Assembly (NCBI GenBank): GCA_020633075.1
Contig: JACKEI010000002.1
Coordinates: 1 to 64,000 of the forward strand
Source of the DNA: Sandaracinaceae bacterium
GTDB taxonomy: Bacteria > Myxococcota_A > Polyangia > Polyangiales > Houyiibacteriaceae
DNA: 64,000 nucleotides
Direction of reading: 5' to 3'
A program made the translations under genes and the position numbers. This document shows, piece by piece, positions 17,300 to 27,097 of this stretch. Under the pieces are notes generated by a model. The model was not told where the DNA came from. It made no database searches and saw only the letters and a program-made list of their open reading frames with translations. How positions within the stretch are numbered: the first letter of the stretch is position 1; each line of letters begins with the position of its first letter.

Positions 17300-19117
17300 G
17301 TGAGCGCGGCACAGGATCTCCAGTACGCCTCGGCGCGCTTCCTCGTCGGCGCCCTCACGCGCGCCACCGGCGCCACGCGCTGGGTGGTCAGCCCGGGCTC
17401 GCGCAGCACGCCGCTCGTGCTGGCCCTGCACGACCTCGGCGTGCCCCTGCATCACGCCATCGACGAGCGAGCGGCGGCCTTCTTCGCGCTCGGCGTGGCG
17501 CGCGAGACGGGCGTGCCCGCGCCCCTCCTGTGCACCAGCGGCACCGCGCTCGCGCACTATCTGCCGGCCGTCATCGAGGCGTCGGAGACGCACCTGCCCA
17601 TGCTGGTGGTGTCCGCCGACCGCCCGCCCGAGCTCCACGGCTGGGGCGCCAACCAGACCATCACGCAGCACGGGCTCTTCGGCGCCTTCGTGCGCGCCGA
17701 GCTGGACCTGGGGTGCGCCACGACGCTGGCGGACATCGACTCCTGGCGCCCGCGTCTGCGAGGCTTCGTCCAGGCCGGGCTGGGGTGCGCGGCGGTGGGC
17801 CCGCTGCACCTCAACGTGCCGCTGCGCGTCCCCCTCGAGCCGAGCGCGACGCCGAGCGCCGAGGCCAAGGCGGCGCACGCGCAGGTGGACGAGTGGCTGG
17901 CGGAGGTGTCGCCCGTCCCGCGCGCGCAGCCCGTCGCCGTCGACCCCCAGGGCTTCGAGGCCCTGTCCGCAGCGGTGAGCGATTGCGTCGCGCGTGGCGG
18001 GCGGGGCGTGCTGGTCGCCGGGCCCCTCGCCGTGGGCAGCGCCGTCCCCGCGGCGCTCGTGCGGCTCGCGCGGGCGAGCGGCCTTCCGCTGCTCGCCGAG
18101 GCCGCCAGTCAGTGCCGCTTCGACGTGGGCGCGCAGGGCGTCGCGCGTGTCGGCGCGTTCGATGCCCTGCTGCGCAGCGCGCGCGGCCAGGCGCAGCTCA
18201 TGCCCGAGCTGGTGCTGCAGGTGGGCGCGGCCCCCACGTCCAAGAGCTTGGAGCTGCTGGCAGAGGCGAACGTGAGCGCGCGCTTCGTGCTCGCGCCCTT
18301 CGGGCGACCCGACCCGGCGCGCAACGCGAAGGCCATCTTGGTGGGGGACGTCGCCGCCGCGCTCGACCGGCTGAGCGACCAGCTCGCGGCGCGCGCGCGC
18401 AGCTCCGTCCCTGCGTCCTCCTACGCGCAGACCTTCATGGGGCTCGACGCGCACGCGCACGCCGTGATCGAGAGGGAGCTCGCTGCGGAGGGCAGCTTGA
18501 CGGAGGGAGCCGCGACGCAGGCCGTGGTGGACGCCCTCGGAGACGACACGGGTCTGCTGCTGGGCAACAGCCTGGCCATTCGCCACGTGGACGCCTACGC
18601 GCGGCGCTCGCGGGCCACGGGGCCCGTGCACACCCAGCGCGGCGTGTCGGGCATCGACGGGCTGATCGCGGGTGCGGCCGGCGCGGCGTCCACGGGGCGC
18701 GCGATGGTGGCGCTGCTGGGTGACGTCAGCTTCCTCCACGACCTGGGTGGCCTGGGCGTGCACTTCCCGGGGAGCTCGCTCACGGTGGTGGTGCTGCAGA
18801 ACGGCGGCGGCCGCATCTTCGAGATGCTGCCCATTGCGCGCTATCCCGACGCCCCCATGGGCAGCTTCACCACGGAACATGGTGCCGACCTCCGGGCCGC
18901 GGCGCAGGTCTTCGGTCACGACCACGTGGCGGTCCGGACACGAGAGGCCCTGGTCGATGCGCTCGCGCAGCGGGTCGGCGCGCCGGGGCTCCACGTGGTC
19001 GAGGTGCAGGTGCCGCCGCACGATGCGGTCGCACGTCAGCGCGCAATCTACGCTAAGGTGGAGGCCCTGATGCCCGCGCTCCCAGCCCCACCCACGTACA
19101 CTGGGGGTCCGTCGTGA
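17300..19117 (+). CDS. menD: SEPHCHC synthase (2-succinyl-5-enolpyruvyl-6-hydroxy-3-cyclohexene-1-carboxylate synthase)
   Basis: 605 aa from GTG 17300 with AGGG-type purines upstream. Thiamine-diphosphate enzyme with N-terminal VSPGSRSTPL, the conserved Glu in AIDERAAAFFALG, LCTSGTALAHYLPAVIEA, and C-terminal cofactor motif LLGDVSFLHDLGGL with the QNGGGRIF segment. It condenses isochorismate with 2-oxoglutarate. Length is in the normal MenD range. It follows menF after 17 bp. Confidence 0.95.
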   Translation: MSAAQDLQYASARFLVGALTRATGATRWVVSPGSRSTPLVLALHDLGVPLHHAIDERAAAFFALGVARETGVPAPLLCTSGTALAHYLPAVIEASETHLPMLVVSADRPPELHGWGANQTITQHGLFGAFVRAELDLGCATTLADIDSWRPRLRGFVQAGLGCAAVGPLHLNVPLRVPLEPSATPSAEAKAAHAQVDEWLAEVSPVPRAQPVAVDPQGFEALSAAVSDCVARGGRGVLVAGPLAVGSAVPAALVRLARASGLPLLAEAASQCRFDVGAQGVARVGAFDALLRSARGQAQLMPELVLQVGAAPTSKSLELLAEANVSARFVLAPFGRPDPARNAKAILVGDVAAALDRLSDQLAARARSSVPASSYAQTFMGLDAHAHAVIERELAAEGSLTEGAATQAVVDALGDDTGLLLGNSLAIRHVDAYARRSRATGPVHTQRGVSGIDGLIAGAAGAASTGRAMVALLGDVSFLHDLGGLGVHFPGSSLTVVVLQNGGGRIFEMLPIARYPDAPMGSFTTEHGADLRAAAQVFGHDHVAVRTREALVDALAQRVGAPGLHVVEVQVPPHDAVARQRAIYAKVEALMPALPAPPTYTGGPS

Positions 19118-19888
19118 GCCTCGTCCTCGTGCATGGCTTCACGGGCGCTCCGAGCAGCTGGGACGGCGTGGCGGGGGCCCTCGGCCAACAGTCGTCGCGG
19201 CCCATGCGGCTCTTGTGCCCCGCCATCGCTGGCCATGAAGGCGCGCACACCTCGGGCTCGGAGGCCTCGCTCCCCTCGCTGCCCGCGACCTTCGAGCAAG
19301 AGGTGGACCGCATCGCACGCACGCTGCCGCGGGGGACGCTGCACCTCGTCGGTTACTCACTGGGCGCGCGCTTGGCGCTGGGGCTCTTGGTGCGCCACCG
19401 CGTGCGCTTCGAGACCGCGACGCTGATCGGCGTGCACCCGGGCTTGCAGGCTGCCGCGGAGCGCGCCGCGCGCACCGCCGCGGACGACGCGCTGGCCGAC
19501 CAGCTCGAGCGCGATGGCATCGAGGCCTTCGTCGCCGCGTGGGAGGCGTTGCCCATGTGGGCGTCGCAGCGAGCCCTCTCGCCCGCGCGGCTGGCTGCCC
19601 AGCGTGCTCAGCGTCTGGCGCACGATCCGGTCCGGCTGGCTCACGCACTCCGCACGCTGAGCCTGGGACGGATGCCCTCGTGGGCGTACGCGCTGCCACA
19701 GCTGGACTTGCCCATCACGCTGGTCGTGGGCAGCGCGGACACCGCCTTCCGCGAGCGCGCTGCGGCGTTGTCCGGTGTGTTGCCCGCCGCTCGGCTGGTC
19801 GTCATCGGCGACGAGCGGCGGCCGATCGGGCACAATGTGCCGCTGGAGGCGCCGGAGGATCTGGCGCGTGTGCTCTTGGAGACCGTGG

Positions 19889-19896
<8 letters not shown>
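19114..19896 (+). CDS. menH: SHCHC synthase, alpha/beta hydrolase fold
   Basis: 260 aa from GTG 19114, overlapping the menD stop by 4 nt. Alpha/beta hydrolase with oxyanion segment LVHGFTGAPSSW, nucleophile elbow GYSLGAR and catalytic His in IGHNVPLEAPE. MenH eliminates pyruvate from the MenD product to give SHCHC. Assignment rests on fold plus position between menD and menA. Confidence 0.88.
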
Positions 19897-20817
<921 letters not shown>

Positions 20818-20821
<4 letters not shown>

Positions 20822-23322
20822 AGGTGGCGCTCACGCTCCGGCCGCTGCACGGGACCCTGGAGCGTCCGCTCACCAACGCCGTGGCGAGCTTCGACGAGCG
20901 GCGTGGGTGGCTCGTGGTCGCTCGGCTCGCGGGTGTGTACGGCCTCGGCGAGGCGTCGCCGCTCGTGGGCTACTCGAGCGATGGTCCGGACGAGACGGAA
21001 GCGGCCCTGCGGGCACTCGGCGGAAGCGTCGTCGTCGCCACGGACACCCTCGAGGACTTCGTCGCGTCGGTCGCGCGCGCTGCGGACCAGCTCCCCAGCA
21101 CGGCCCATGCCGCGCGCTTCGGCCTCGAGAGCGCGCTCTTCGACGCGTACGCGCGGGCGCGCGGAGTGCCCCTCTGGGCCGTGCTGCGGCACGGGCTGGA
21201 GCTGGGCGCGCGGGGGGCACAGGCGCCGACGTCGCTGGGGGTGGCCGCCTGGGTGCCGGAGGGGGATCTCGCCGCGGCCGAGGCGGCCAGCGCGGCGGGC
21301 GTGCACACCTTCAAGCTGAAGCTGGGGCGCGACCTGCCCGCGGAGCTGGCCTTCGCCCGGCGCCTACGCGCCCGCTTCCCCGCGGCCAGGCTGCGCTTCG
21401 ACGCCAACCGGTCGCTCGCCGGCGCGCGCACCGGCAGCGTCCTCGTGGCGCTGGCCGCGCTGGGCGCGGACTTCTGTGAGGAGCCCAGCGCCGAGCTGCC
21501 CGCGTCGTCCCCCCTGCCCTTGGCCCTCGACGAGTCCCTGTGCGGGCTCGCTCCCGAGGACGTCCCCGACCACCCCAACGTCTGCGCGTGGGTGCTGAAG
21601 CCCACGGCGCTCGGCGGGCTGTTGCGCTGCGCGGGCTTCGTGCGCGAGGCGCTCGCGCGTGGGATCGAGCCGCTGGTCTCGCACACCCTCGAGGGGCCCG
21701 TCGCCGACGCCATCTTGCGGGAGCTGGCGCTGGCCATCGGGGGTGGCTCGCCGGTGGGCTTGGGCGACCACGGAGGCCTCCGCGCGCTCGCGCCGCCCTT
21801 CACCTTCGAGGCGCACGCGGGTCGCGCTGGAGCGGCCGCGCAGCCGCATCAGCGCCCGGGCGCCGGTGTCTTCGAGGTGGACCTCAGCGTGCGCGAGGCC
21901 GCCCGCGCGCACCCGCAGCGCGTCGCGATCGAGGCGCCGGAGGGCCCGCTCACCTACGCGGCGCTGGCCGAGCGCTGCGAAGCGCAGCAGCGCGCCTTCG
22001 AGCAGGCCGGGTTGCGCAGTGGGGACGCGCTGGCGTTCGTGCCGCAGCTGGACACGGACACGGTGGTCCTCGTCTACAGCGCCATCGAGGCGGGGCTCGC
22101 GCTGGTGCCTCTGCACCCCCGTGGTACGCCCGATGAGCACGAGCTGGTCGTGCGCGAGAGCGGGGCGCGCTGGCTCCACCAGCGCTCTTCGCGCCCCCCT
22201 CTCGGGGAGCACGAGGCCGCCAAGCACCCGCTTCCAGAGACACCGCTGGCGATCCTCTTCACGTCGGGCACCACGGGCAGCCCCAAGGGCGCGCTGCTGT
22301 CCCGCAGGGCCTTCGTCGCCGCCGTGTGGGCGTCGGAGGAGCGGCTCGGCGCCGCGCCGGACGAGCGCGGTCTCGGCGGCTTCTCCACGGAGCGCAGCCC
22401 CGAGCGCTGGCTGCTCTCCCTCACGCCCGCGCACGTCGGCGGCCTCTCCATCCTGGTGCGCGCGCTGGTGCAGCGCGGGACGCTGGTGCTGCCGCCTTCC
22501 GCCGAGTTCGAGCCCGCCACCTTCGCGCGGGTGGTGCGCGAGCAGCGCGTGTCCCAGCTGTCGGTGGTACCCACCATGCTTGCGCGTCTGCTGGACGCAG
22601 GCTTCGTGGCGCCGCCCACGCTGCGCGTCATGCTGGTCGGCGGCGCGGCAGCCGACGCCGACCTCGTCGCGCGCGCCCACGCCGCAGGGCTGCCCGTGCG
22701 TCTGACCTACGGCATGACCGAGACCTGCTCGCAGATCGCGACGCAGCGCACGCCCGCCGACCCGGGCTGTGGCCCGCCGCTCGCTGGAGTGCAGGTGCGC
22801 GCTCGCGAGGGGGTGCTCGAGGTGCGCGGCGCGACGCTCTTCTCGGGCTACCTGGGCCAGCGCGAGCCCGTGGACGAGCATGGCTGGTTTCGCACCGGGG
22901 ACCTCGGTCGCGTGGACGCGCAAGGCTGCGTGCACATCGAGGGGCGTCGGCACGACCTGATCGTGACCGGTGGTGAGAACGTCTACCCGGCCGAGGTGGA
23001 GGCCCGCTTGGCCGACCACCCCCACGTGCGCGAGGCCGCCGTGATCGGGGTGCGTGACGCGACCTGGGGGCAGCGCGTGGTAGCGGTGTGCGTGCTGCAG
23101 GACCCAGGTGACCGATGTGATGGCGACGGCGCACTCGGGACCCTCGCCGAGGTGGCGGCGGCGCTGGCCACGTCGCTCGCGCGCTTCAAGCAACCGAAGG
23201 AGTACTGGCTGGTGCCCGCGCTGCCGCGCACCTCGCTCGGCAAGGTCGCGCGGGCGGGCCTGCAGGGTCTGCTCGACGCGCCAGACACGCGCGTGATCGA
23301 CGCTTCCGCCCTCAGGCTTTAG
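20818..23322 (+). CDS. menCE: Bifunctional o-succinylbenzoate synthase / o-succinylbenzoate-CoA ligase (MenC-MenE fusion)
   Basis: 834 aa in one uninterrupted frame from ATG 20818 (ATGA overlap with menA). The N-terminal part (about 1-330) is an enolase-superfamily OSB synthase with Lys166/Lys168 (FKLKLG), Asp195 (RFDANRS), Glu221 (CEEPSAE), Asp238 (LALDES) and Lys261 (WVLKPTALGG). The C-terminal part (about 355-834) is an acyl-adenylate ligase with LFTSGTTGSPKGA near 480-492, YGMTETCSQ, RTGDLGRVD and Lys809 in RTSLGKVARA. MenC makes OSB and MenE makes OSB-CoA, so two consecutive steps sit on one chain. I see no internal stop codon or domain boundary break. Confidence 0.93.
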
Positions 23323-23482
23323 CAGCACGTTGAAGAACCCTCCCTTCCTCTCGCTTGCAGCCCAGGGCCCACTTGCCGCCCGCCTCGGTCGCAGAACCAT
23401 CTAGGTTCTGCTCCCTCACCGAACGCCAATTGAGCCCTGGTTGCTGGCGCGATAGAAAGGCCAGTTCTTCAACCTGCTGCTA
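23320..23482. repeat. 163-bp near-palindromic element with TA at both ends (MITE-like)
   Basis: Two 79-nt halves mirror each other around ATCTA (23399-23403). The outer 19 bp, TAGCAGCACGTTGAAGAAC (23320-23338) and GTTCTTCAACCTGCTGCTA (23464-23482), match at 18 of 19. The inner 8 bp (GCAGAACC/GGTTCTGC) match fully, and CCAGGGC/GCCCTGG sit at exactly mirrored positions (23362-23368 and 23434-23440). Both tips are TA, as expected for an element inserted at TA. The left tip supplies the TAG stop of menCE. It could also act as a terminator or RNA-stabilising hairpin. No coding capacity. Confidence 0.6.
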
Positions 23483-23493
23483 GCCTCTCGTCC

Positions 23494-24378
23494 ATGACCT
23501 CACCGACTCGCACACTCCACTCCGTCCTCGGCAACAGTCAGCGCCTCGATGGTGGCAGCATGTTCGGTAACGCGCCGCGCGCGCTGTGGGAGCGCTTCAT
23601 CGCTCCCGACGAGCGGCACCGCATCCCGCTCGCGTGCCGCTCGCTGCTGGTGCGTGAGCCGGGCCGCACCATCCTGTTCGAGGCGGGCATCGGCGCGTTC
23701 TTTCCGCCCGCCATGCGTGACCGCTTTGGCGTCCAGGAGAGCCATCACGTGCTGCTCGAGAACCTGGCTCAGGTGGGTGTCGGGCCCGCCGACGTGGATG
23801 TCGTGGTGCTCAGTCACCTGCACTTCGATCACGCCGGCGGCGTGCTCTCGGCGTTCGATCCCGAACAGCGCATGCAGCTGGTCTTCCCGCACGCGCACTA
23901 CGTGGTGGGGCAGCGCGCCTTCGAGCGGGCCGTCGCGCCACACGCCCGCGACCGCGCGTCCTTCATCCCGGAGCTCCCGCAGCTCCTGCAAGACACGGGT
24001 CGGCTCGAGCTGGTGCCCGACCCCGAGGGGGACGTGGTGGCCGTCTCCCGCGCTCTGGGCAAGGACTACCCCCTGCACTTCGCGGATGGACACACGCCGG
24101 GGTTGATGATGGCCGAGATCCCGAGCGAGCACGGCCCGCTGCTCTACGCCTCGGACCTGATCCCTGGCGCGTCGTGGATGCACCTGCCCATCACCATGGG
24201 CTACGACCGCTACCCGGAGCGCTTGATCGAAGAGAAAGAGGCGCTGCTCAACGACCTCGAGGCCCGCGGCGGAGGCGTCTTCTTCGTGCACGACCCGAGC
24301 GTGGCCTGGGCGCGCGTCGCCCGCGACGAGCGCGGGCGCTTCTTCGGGGCGGACCCGCAGGCCGCGCTCGGGGCGTGA
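23494..24378 (+). CDS. MBL-fold metallo-hydrolase
   Basis: 294 aa. Metallo-beta-lactamase fold with zinc motif SHLHFDHAGG (HxHxDH), a downstream metal ligand in DGHTPGLM, a further Asp in LLYASDLIPG, and a C-terminal His in FFVHDP. The family includes lactonases, hydrolases and thioesterases; the substrate is not evident. It overlaps the next gene by 4 nt (GTGA), so the two are translationally coupled. Confidence 0.85.
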   Translation: MTSPTRTLHSVLGNSQRLDGGSMFGNAPRALWERFIAPDERHRIPLACRSLLVREPGRTILFEAGIGAFFPPAMRDRFGVQESHHVLLENLAQVGVGPADVDVVVLSHLHFDHAGGVLSAFDPEQRMQLVFPHAHYVVGQRAFERAVAPHARDRASFIPELPQLLQDTGRLELVPDPEGDVVAVSRALGKDYPLHFADGHTPGLMMAEIPSEHGPLLYASDLIPGASWMHLPITMGYDRYPERLIEEKEALLNDLEARGGGVFFVHDPSVAWARVARDERGRFFGADPQAALGA

Positions 24379-24974
24379 CGCAGACGCTCCCCAGCCTGCT
24401 CGCGGAGGTGCGCGCCTGCCGGGTGTGCGAGGGTCACCTGCCGCTCGGCCCGCAGCCCGTGCTGCGCGCGAGCAAGACCGCCCGCCTGCTGATCGTGGGG
24501 CAGGCCCCCGGGACCAAGGTGCACGCGAGCGGCGTGCCGTGGGACGACGCCTCGGGGGACCACCTGCGAGAGTGGCTCGCGCTGGACCATCAGACCTTCT
24601 ACGACGAGCGGCAGGTGGCCATCGTCCCCATGGGCTTCTGTTACCCGGGCACGGCCAAGAAAGGCGGGGACCTGCCGCCGCGGCCCGAGTGCGCGCCTCT
24701 CTGGCACGCACGGTTGCGCGCGCTCATGCCGAGCGTGGAGCTGACGCTGCTGGTGGGGCAGTACGCGCAGGCGCACTACCTGGGGCGGCGCAAGAAGGCG
24801 ACGCTGACGGAGACGGTGGCCGCCTACCGCGAGTACCTGCCCGACCTGCTGCCCACGCCGCACCCCAGCTGGCGCTCGCGCCTGTGGATGCGCAAGAACC
24901 CGTGGTTCGAGGCGGAGGTGGTGCCGCAGCTGCGCGAGCGCGTCGCGGTCTTGTTGTCTTCGACGGCCCGCTAG
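24375..24974 (+). CDS. Uracil-DNA glycosylase superfamily protein
   Basis: 199 aa from GTG 24375. UDG-superfamily signatures: RACRVCEGHL at the N-terminus, motif A GQAPGTKVHASGVPWDDASG, and motif B HPSWRSR near the C-terminus. Only two N-terminal cysteines are visible, so a full four-Cys iron-sulfur cluster as in family 4 or 5 enzymes seems absent. Likely removes damaged bases from DNA, but activity is inferred from the fold. Confidence 0.75.
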   Translation: MTQTLPSLLAEVRACRVCEGHLPLGPQPVLRASKTARLLIVGQAPGTKVHASGVPWDDASGDHLREWLALDHQTFYDERQVAIVPMGFCYPGTAKKGGDLPPRPECAPLWHARLRALMPSVELTLLVGQYAQAHYLGRRKKATLTETVAAYREYLPDLLPTPHPSWRSRLWMRKNPWFEAEVVPQLRERVAVLLSSTAR

Positions 24975-25004
24975 AGCAACGCCGCATGCGGGCCTTCGAA
25001 CAAG

Positions 25005-25026
25005 CCAGGGCTTCCGCCGAGCCTGG
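25005..25026 (+). terminator. Possible hairpin terminator after the UDG-like gene
   Basis: CCAGGGCT and AGCCTGG pair with one bulge around a 7-nt loop, 30 bp after the stop codon. No T-run follows, so a rho-independent role is doubtful. Confidence 0.25.
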
Positions 25027-25060
25027 ATCGTGCCCTAGGCGCAGGGCGCGTGCCGGAGGC

Positions 25061-25135
25061 TCAGAGCCACCAGCGCAGCAGGTGAGCCCACCAGGGCGCC
25101 GGTCGTTCGCGGGGTTCCCATTCGTGTTCAGCCAT
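25061..25135 (-). CDS. Possible Trp-rich micro-ORF (24 aa)
   Basis: A 24-residue frame with five Trp (WEP, PWWAHLLRWWL) preceded by GAGG about 8 nt before the ATG. It lies alone on the minus strand, with no gene downstream that it could attenuate. It may be chance; reported because the Trp density is unusual. Confidence 0.15.
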   Translation of the reverse strand: MAEHEWEPRERPAPWWAHLLRWWL

Positions 25136-25272
25136 GGGCCCATCCTCGCCGCGGTCACGCGCCGATCCAAATTTCGTGTGACGCGCTGCGGCATGGCGTT
25201 CAGCGCTATGCTGCGGCGCTCCAGGCGGCGACACAGCCGGTGCCACGCACCAACCTTTGATAAGCTCGGGGG

Positions 25273-27027
25273 ATGCTCGAGCCCGAGAAGCCCATGCGCT
25301 CACGTCGCCCCTCTCTCCCTGGACCATCCGCTCGTGCTCCTCGGTGGAGCGCCTCCCTTGCCCTAACGACGGCGCTCGGTCTCTTCCCCTTCGCGCTGGC
25401 GGTGGGTTGCGCGCACACCACGCGGACCACCACCCTGGCTCCCGAGACTCCGGCAACGGAGCCAACCGAGCCGTTCGTGAGCGCGTGTGAGGGCGAGGCG
25501 CCGCTGGTGACCGTGCGGCCGGCGGAGAGTACGCCGGACCCGCTCGCGTGCGACGAAGTCGCGGTGGCGCCCGCTGAGCCCCCGCCCACGACCGCCACGG
25601 CCTGTCGCGCCCTCGCGCCGGCGGAACGCGCTGATTGCGTGGCGAATGCTCGCGTGTTTGCGCGCGCCCAAGGGCTCCTGCGGCGCGGCCGCGAGGCTCA
25701 GTCGGCGGGCGACTGGCCGCGCGCGCTCGACGAGTTCGAGGCCGCCGTGGACATTCTGCTGTCCAACGGACTCGACGACGCCGGCGTGCAGGGCGAGGCC
25801 GCGTGGGCGATCTACCTGGCGCGTCAGTGGTGCGAGAACACGCAGGACCTCGAGGACCTGCGCTATCAGGACACGTCTGGGGGCGAGCCCTCGCCCGTCG
25901 CCACCCTGTGCCTCGAGCGGGTGGACCTCGCGGTGGCGTTCGAGCGGCTCGAGCAGGCGCTGACCCTGGACATGGGTGCGGAACGCCGCGCCATCCTGCT
26001 CTACAACGCCGGACGTGTCGCGGCGGAGGTGGGTAGACCGGACGAGGGGGCCGAGCTGCTGCGTCAGTCGCTGTGCCTGCGACCCAACGAGACCGTGCGT
26101 GACCACTACGCGCGGCTGCTGTGGGAGGCGGGTGACAGCGTCAGCATGGGCAGCCCCACGCAGGCCCGGATGCTCTATCGACAGTCGCTGCAGGTGCGCC
26201 CGTCTCCGGAGCACGCGAGCACGCTCGCCGACATCGAGCAGGCGCGCGTGATGGGCTTCGCGCTCGAGCCCACGTCGCTGGGCGAGGCGGTGGTCTACCC
26301 CAACCTGGACGAGCTCTGCCGTGCCCGTCTCGCGGACCTGCTCAGCGAGCCGCTGCTACCGGAGGACGAGCTCGAGGGGTGCGACGTGGACGGCTGGCAG
26401 GCCATGCAACGCGAGGGGGAGCCCGCGTGGTCCGTGGGCGAGCTGCGGCTGGCCAGCCCCGAGCACTATGACGGCTTCACCAACAGCGTGTACATCGTCG
26501 CGCGGTTCTCGGCGGGGGTGATGGTCTTGGTCGAGCTCGGCGACGAGCATGGCGACAGCCGCACAGGGAACGCGTACGTCGGCAACGTGAGCGTGGACGC
26601 GGTGCCGGAGCCCGCGCGCGCGTCGCTCGCGGTGACATGGGTCGCTGGAGAGGCCTTCGCCGACGGCTGTGACTGGGAGAGCGAGGCGACGGCTCGGTTG
26701 GCGCTGTGCGGCTGGGAGGGGCGTCGGCCCCGCTGCTTCGCGCAGGCCTCGCTGGGGCCGGCCTCCTACGAGAGCGACAGCATGTTGGGCACCATCCAAG
26801 AGTCGCTCGGTCGCTGCGACTACGACAACGCGGTGCCGTCGCCTCGCCGCCCCGCAGAGTACGCGCCGCGGTACGCCGTGGAGGTGGGTGCGCACGAGCT
26901 CGTGGTGACGCGCGAGGCGTCCGTGGACGACGACGAGGCGCAGGGGGGAGTCGCCTGCTTCCCGCTGAACGAGACCCTGTGCGCGCTGGACTCCCGCCCT
27001 GTCACCGGCTGCCCCTCCGGGTCCTAG
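25273..27027 (+). CDS. Lipoprotein with TPR-like region, unknown function
   Basis: 584 aa from ATG 25273; ATG 25294 is also possible. An extended signal sequence ends at lipobox LAVGC. Residues 120-320 are helical with TPR-like repeats (GDWPRALDEFEAAVDILL; DEGAELLRQSLCLRPNETVRDHYARLLWEAG). The C-terminal part (about 370-584) has paired cysteines and beta-rich sequence and matches nothing I know. Expected location is the periplasmic face of a membrane. Confidence 0.65.
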   Translation: MLEPEKPMRSRRPSLPGPSARAPRWSASLALTTALGLFPFALAVGCAHTTRTTTLAPETPATEPTEPFVSACEGEAPLVTVRPAESTPDPLACDEVAVAPAEPPPTTATACRALAPAERADCVANARVFARAQGLLRRGREAQSAGDWPRALDEFEAAVDILLSNGLDDAGVQGEAAWAIYLARQWCENTQDLEDLRYQDTSGGEPSPVATLCLERVDLAVAFERLEQALTLDMGAERRAILLYNAGRVAAEVGRPDEGAELLRQSLCLRPNETVRDHYARLLWEAGDSVSMGSPTQARMLYRQSLQVRPSPEHASTLADIEQARVMGFALEPTSLGEAVVYPNLDELCRARLADLLSEPLLPEDELEGCDVDGWQAMQREGEPAWSVGELRLASPEHYDGFTNSVYIVARFSAGVMVLVELGDEHGDSRTGNAYVGNVSVDAVPEPARASLAVTWVAGEAFADGCDWESEATARLALCGWEGRRPRCFAQASLGPASYESDSMLGTIQESLGRCDYDNAVPSPRRPAEYAPRYAVEVGAHELVVTREASVDDDEAQGGVACFPLNETLCALDSRPVTGCPSGS

Positions 27028-27097
27028 GACCGCCGTGAGGCGTCGCCTTCGCCCTCAGCGTCTGATACGTTCTTCGTCCACGTTAGAGGAGCACGCC

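Larger units (their letters stand above)
24975..25272. other. Intergenic region
   Basis: About 300 bp between the UDG-like gene and the lipoprotein gene at 25273. It holds an imperfect GC-rich hairpin (25005-25026) and a possible 24-codon Trp-rich reading frame on the minus strand (25061-25135). Nothing else was recognised. Confidence 0.5.

Noticed and set aside
23320..23482. Integron attC site
   Set aside because: The palindrome has no RYYYAAC at the left end or GTTRRRY at the right end in the required polarity, and no integrase gene is near.
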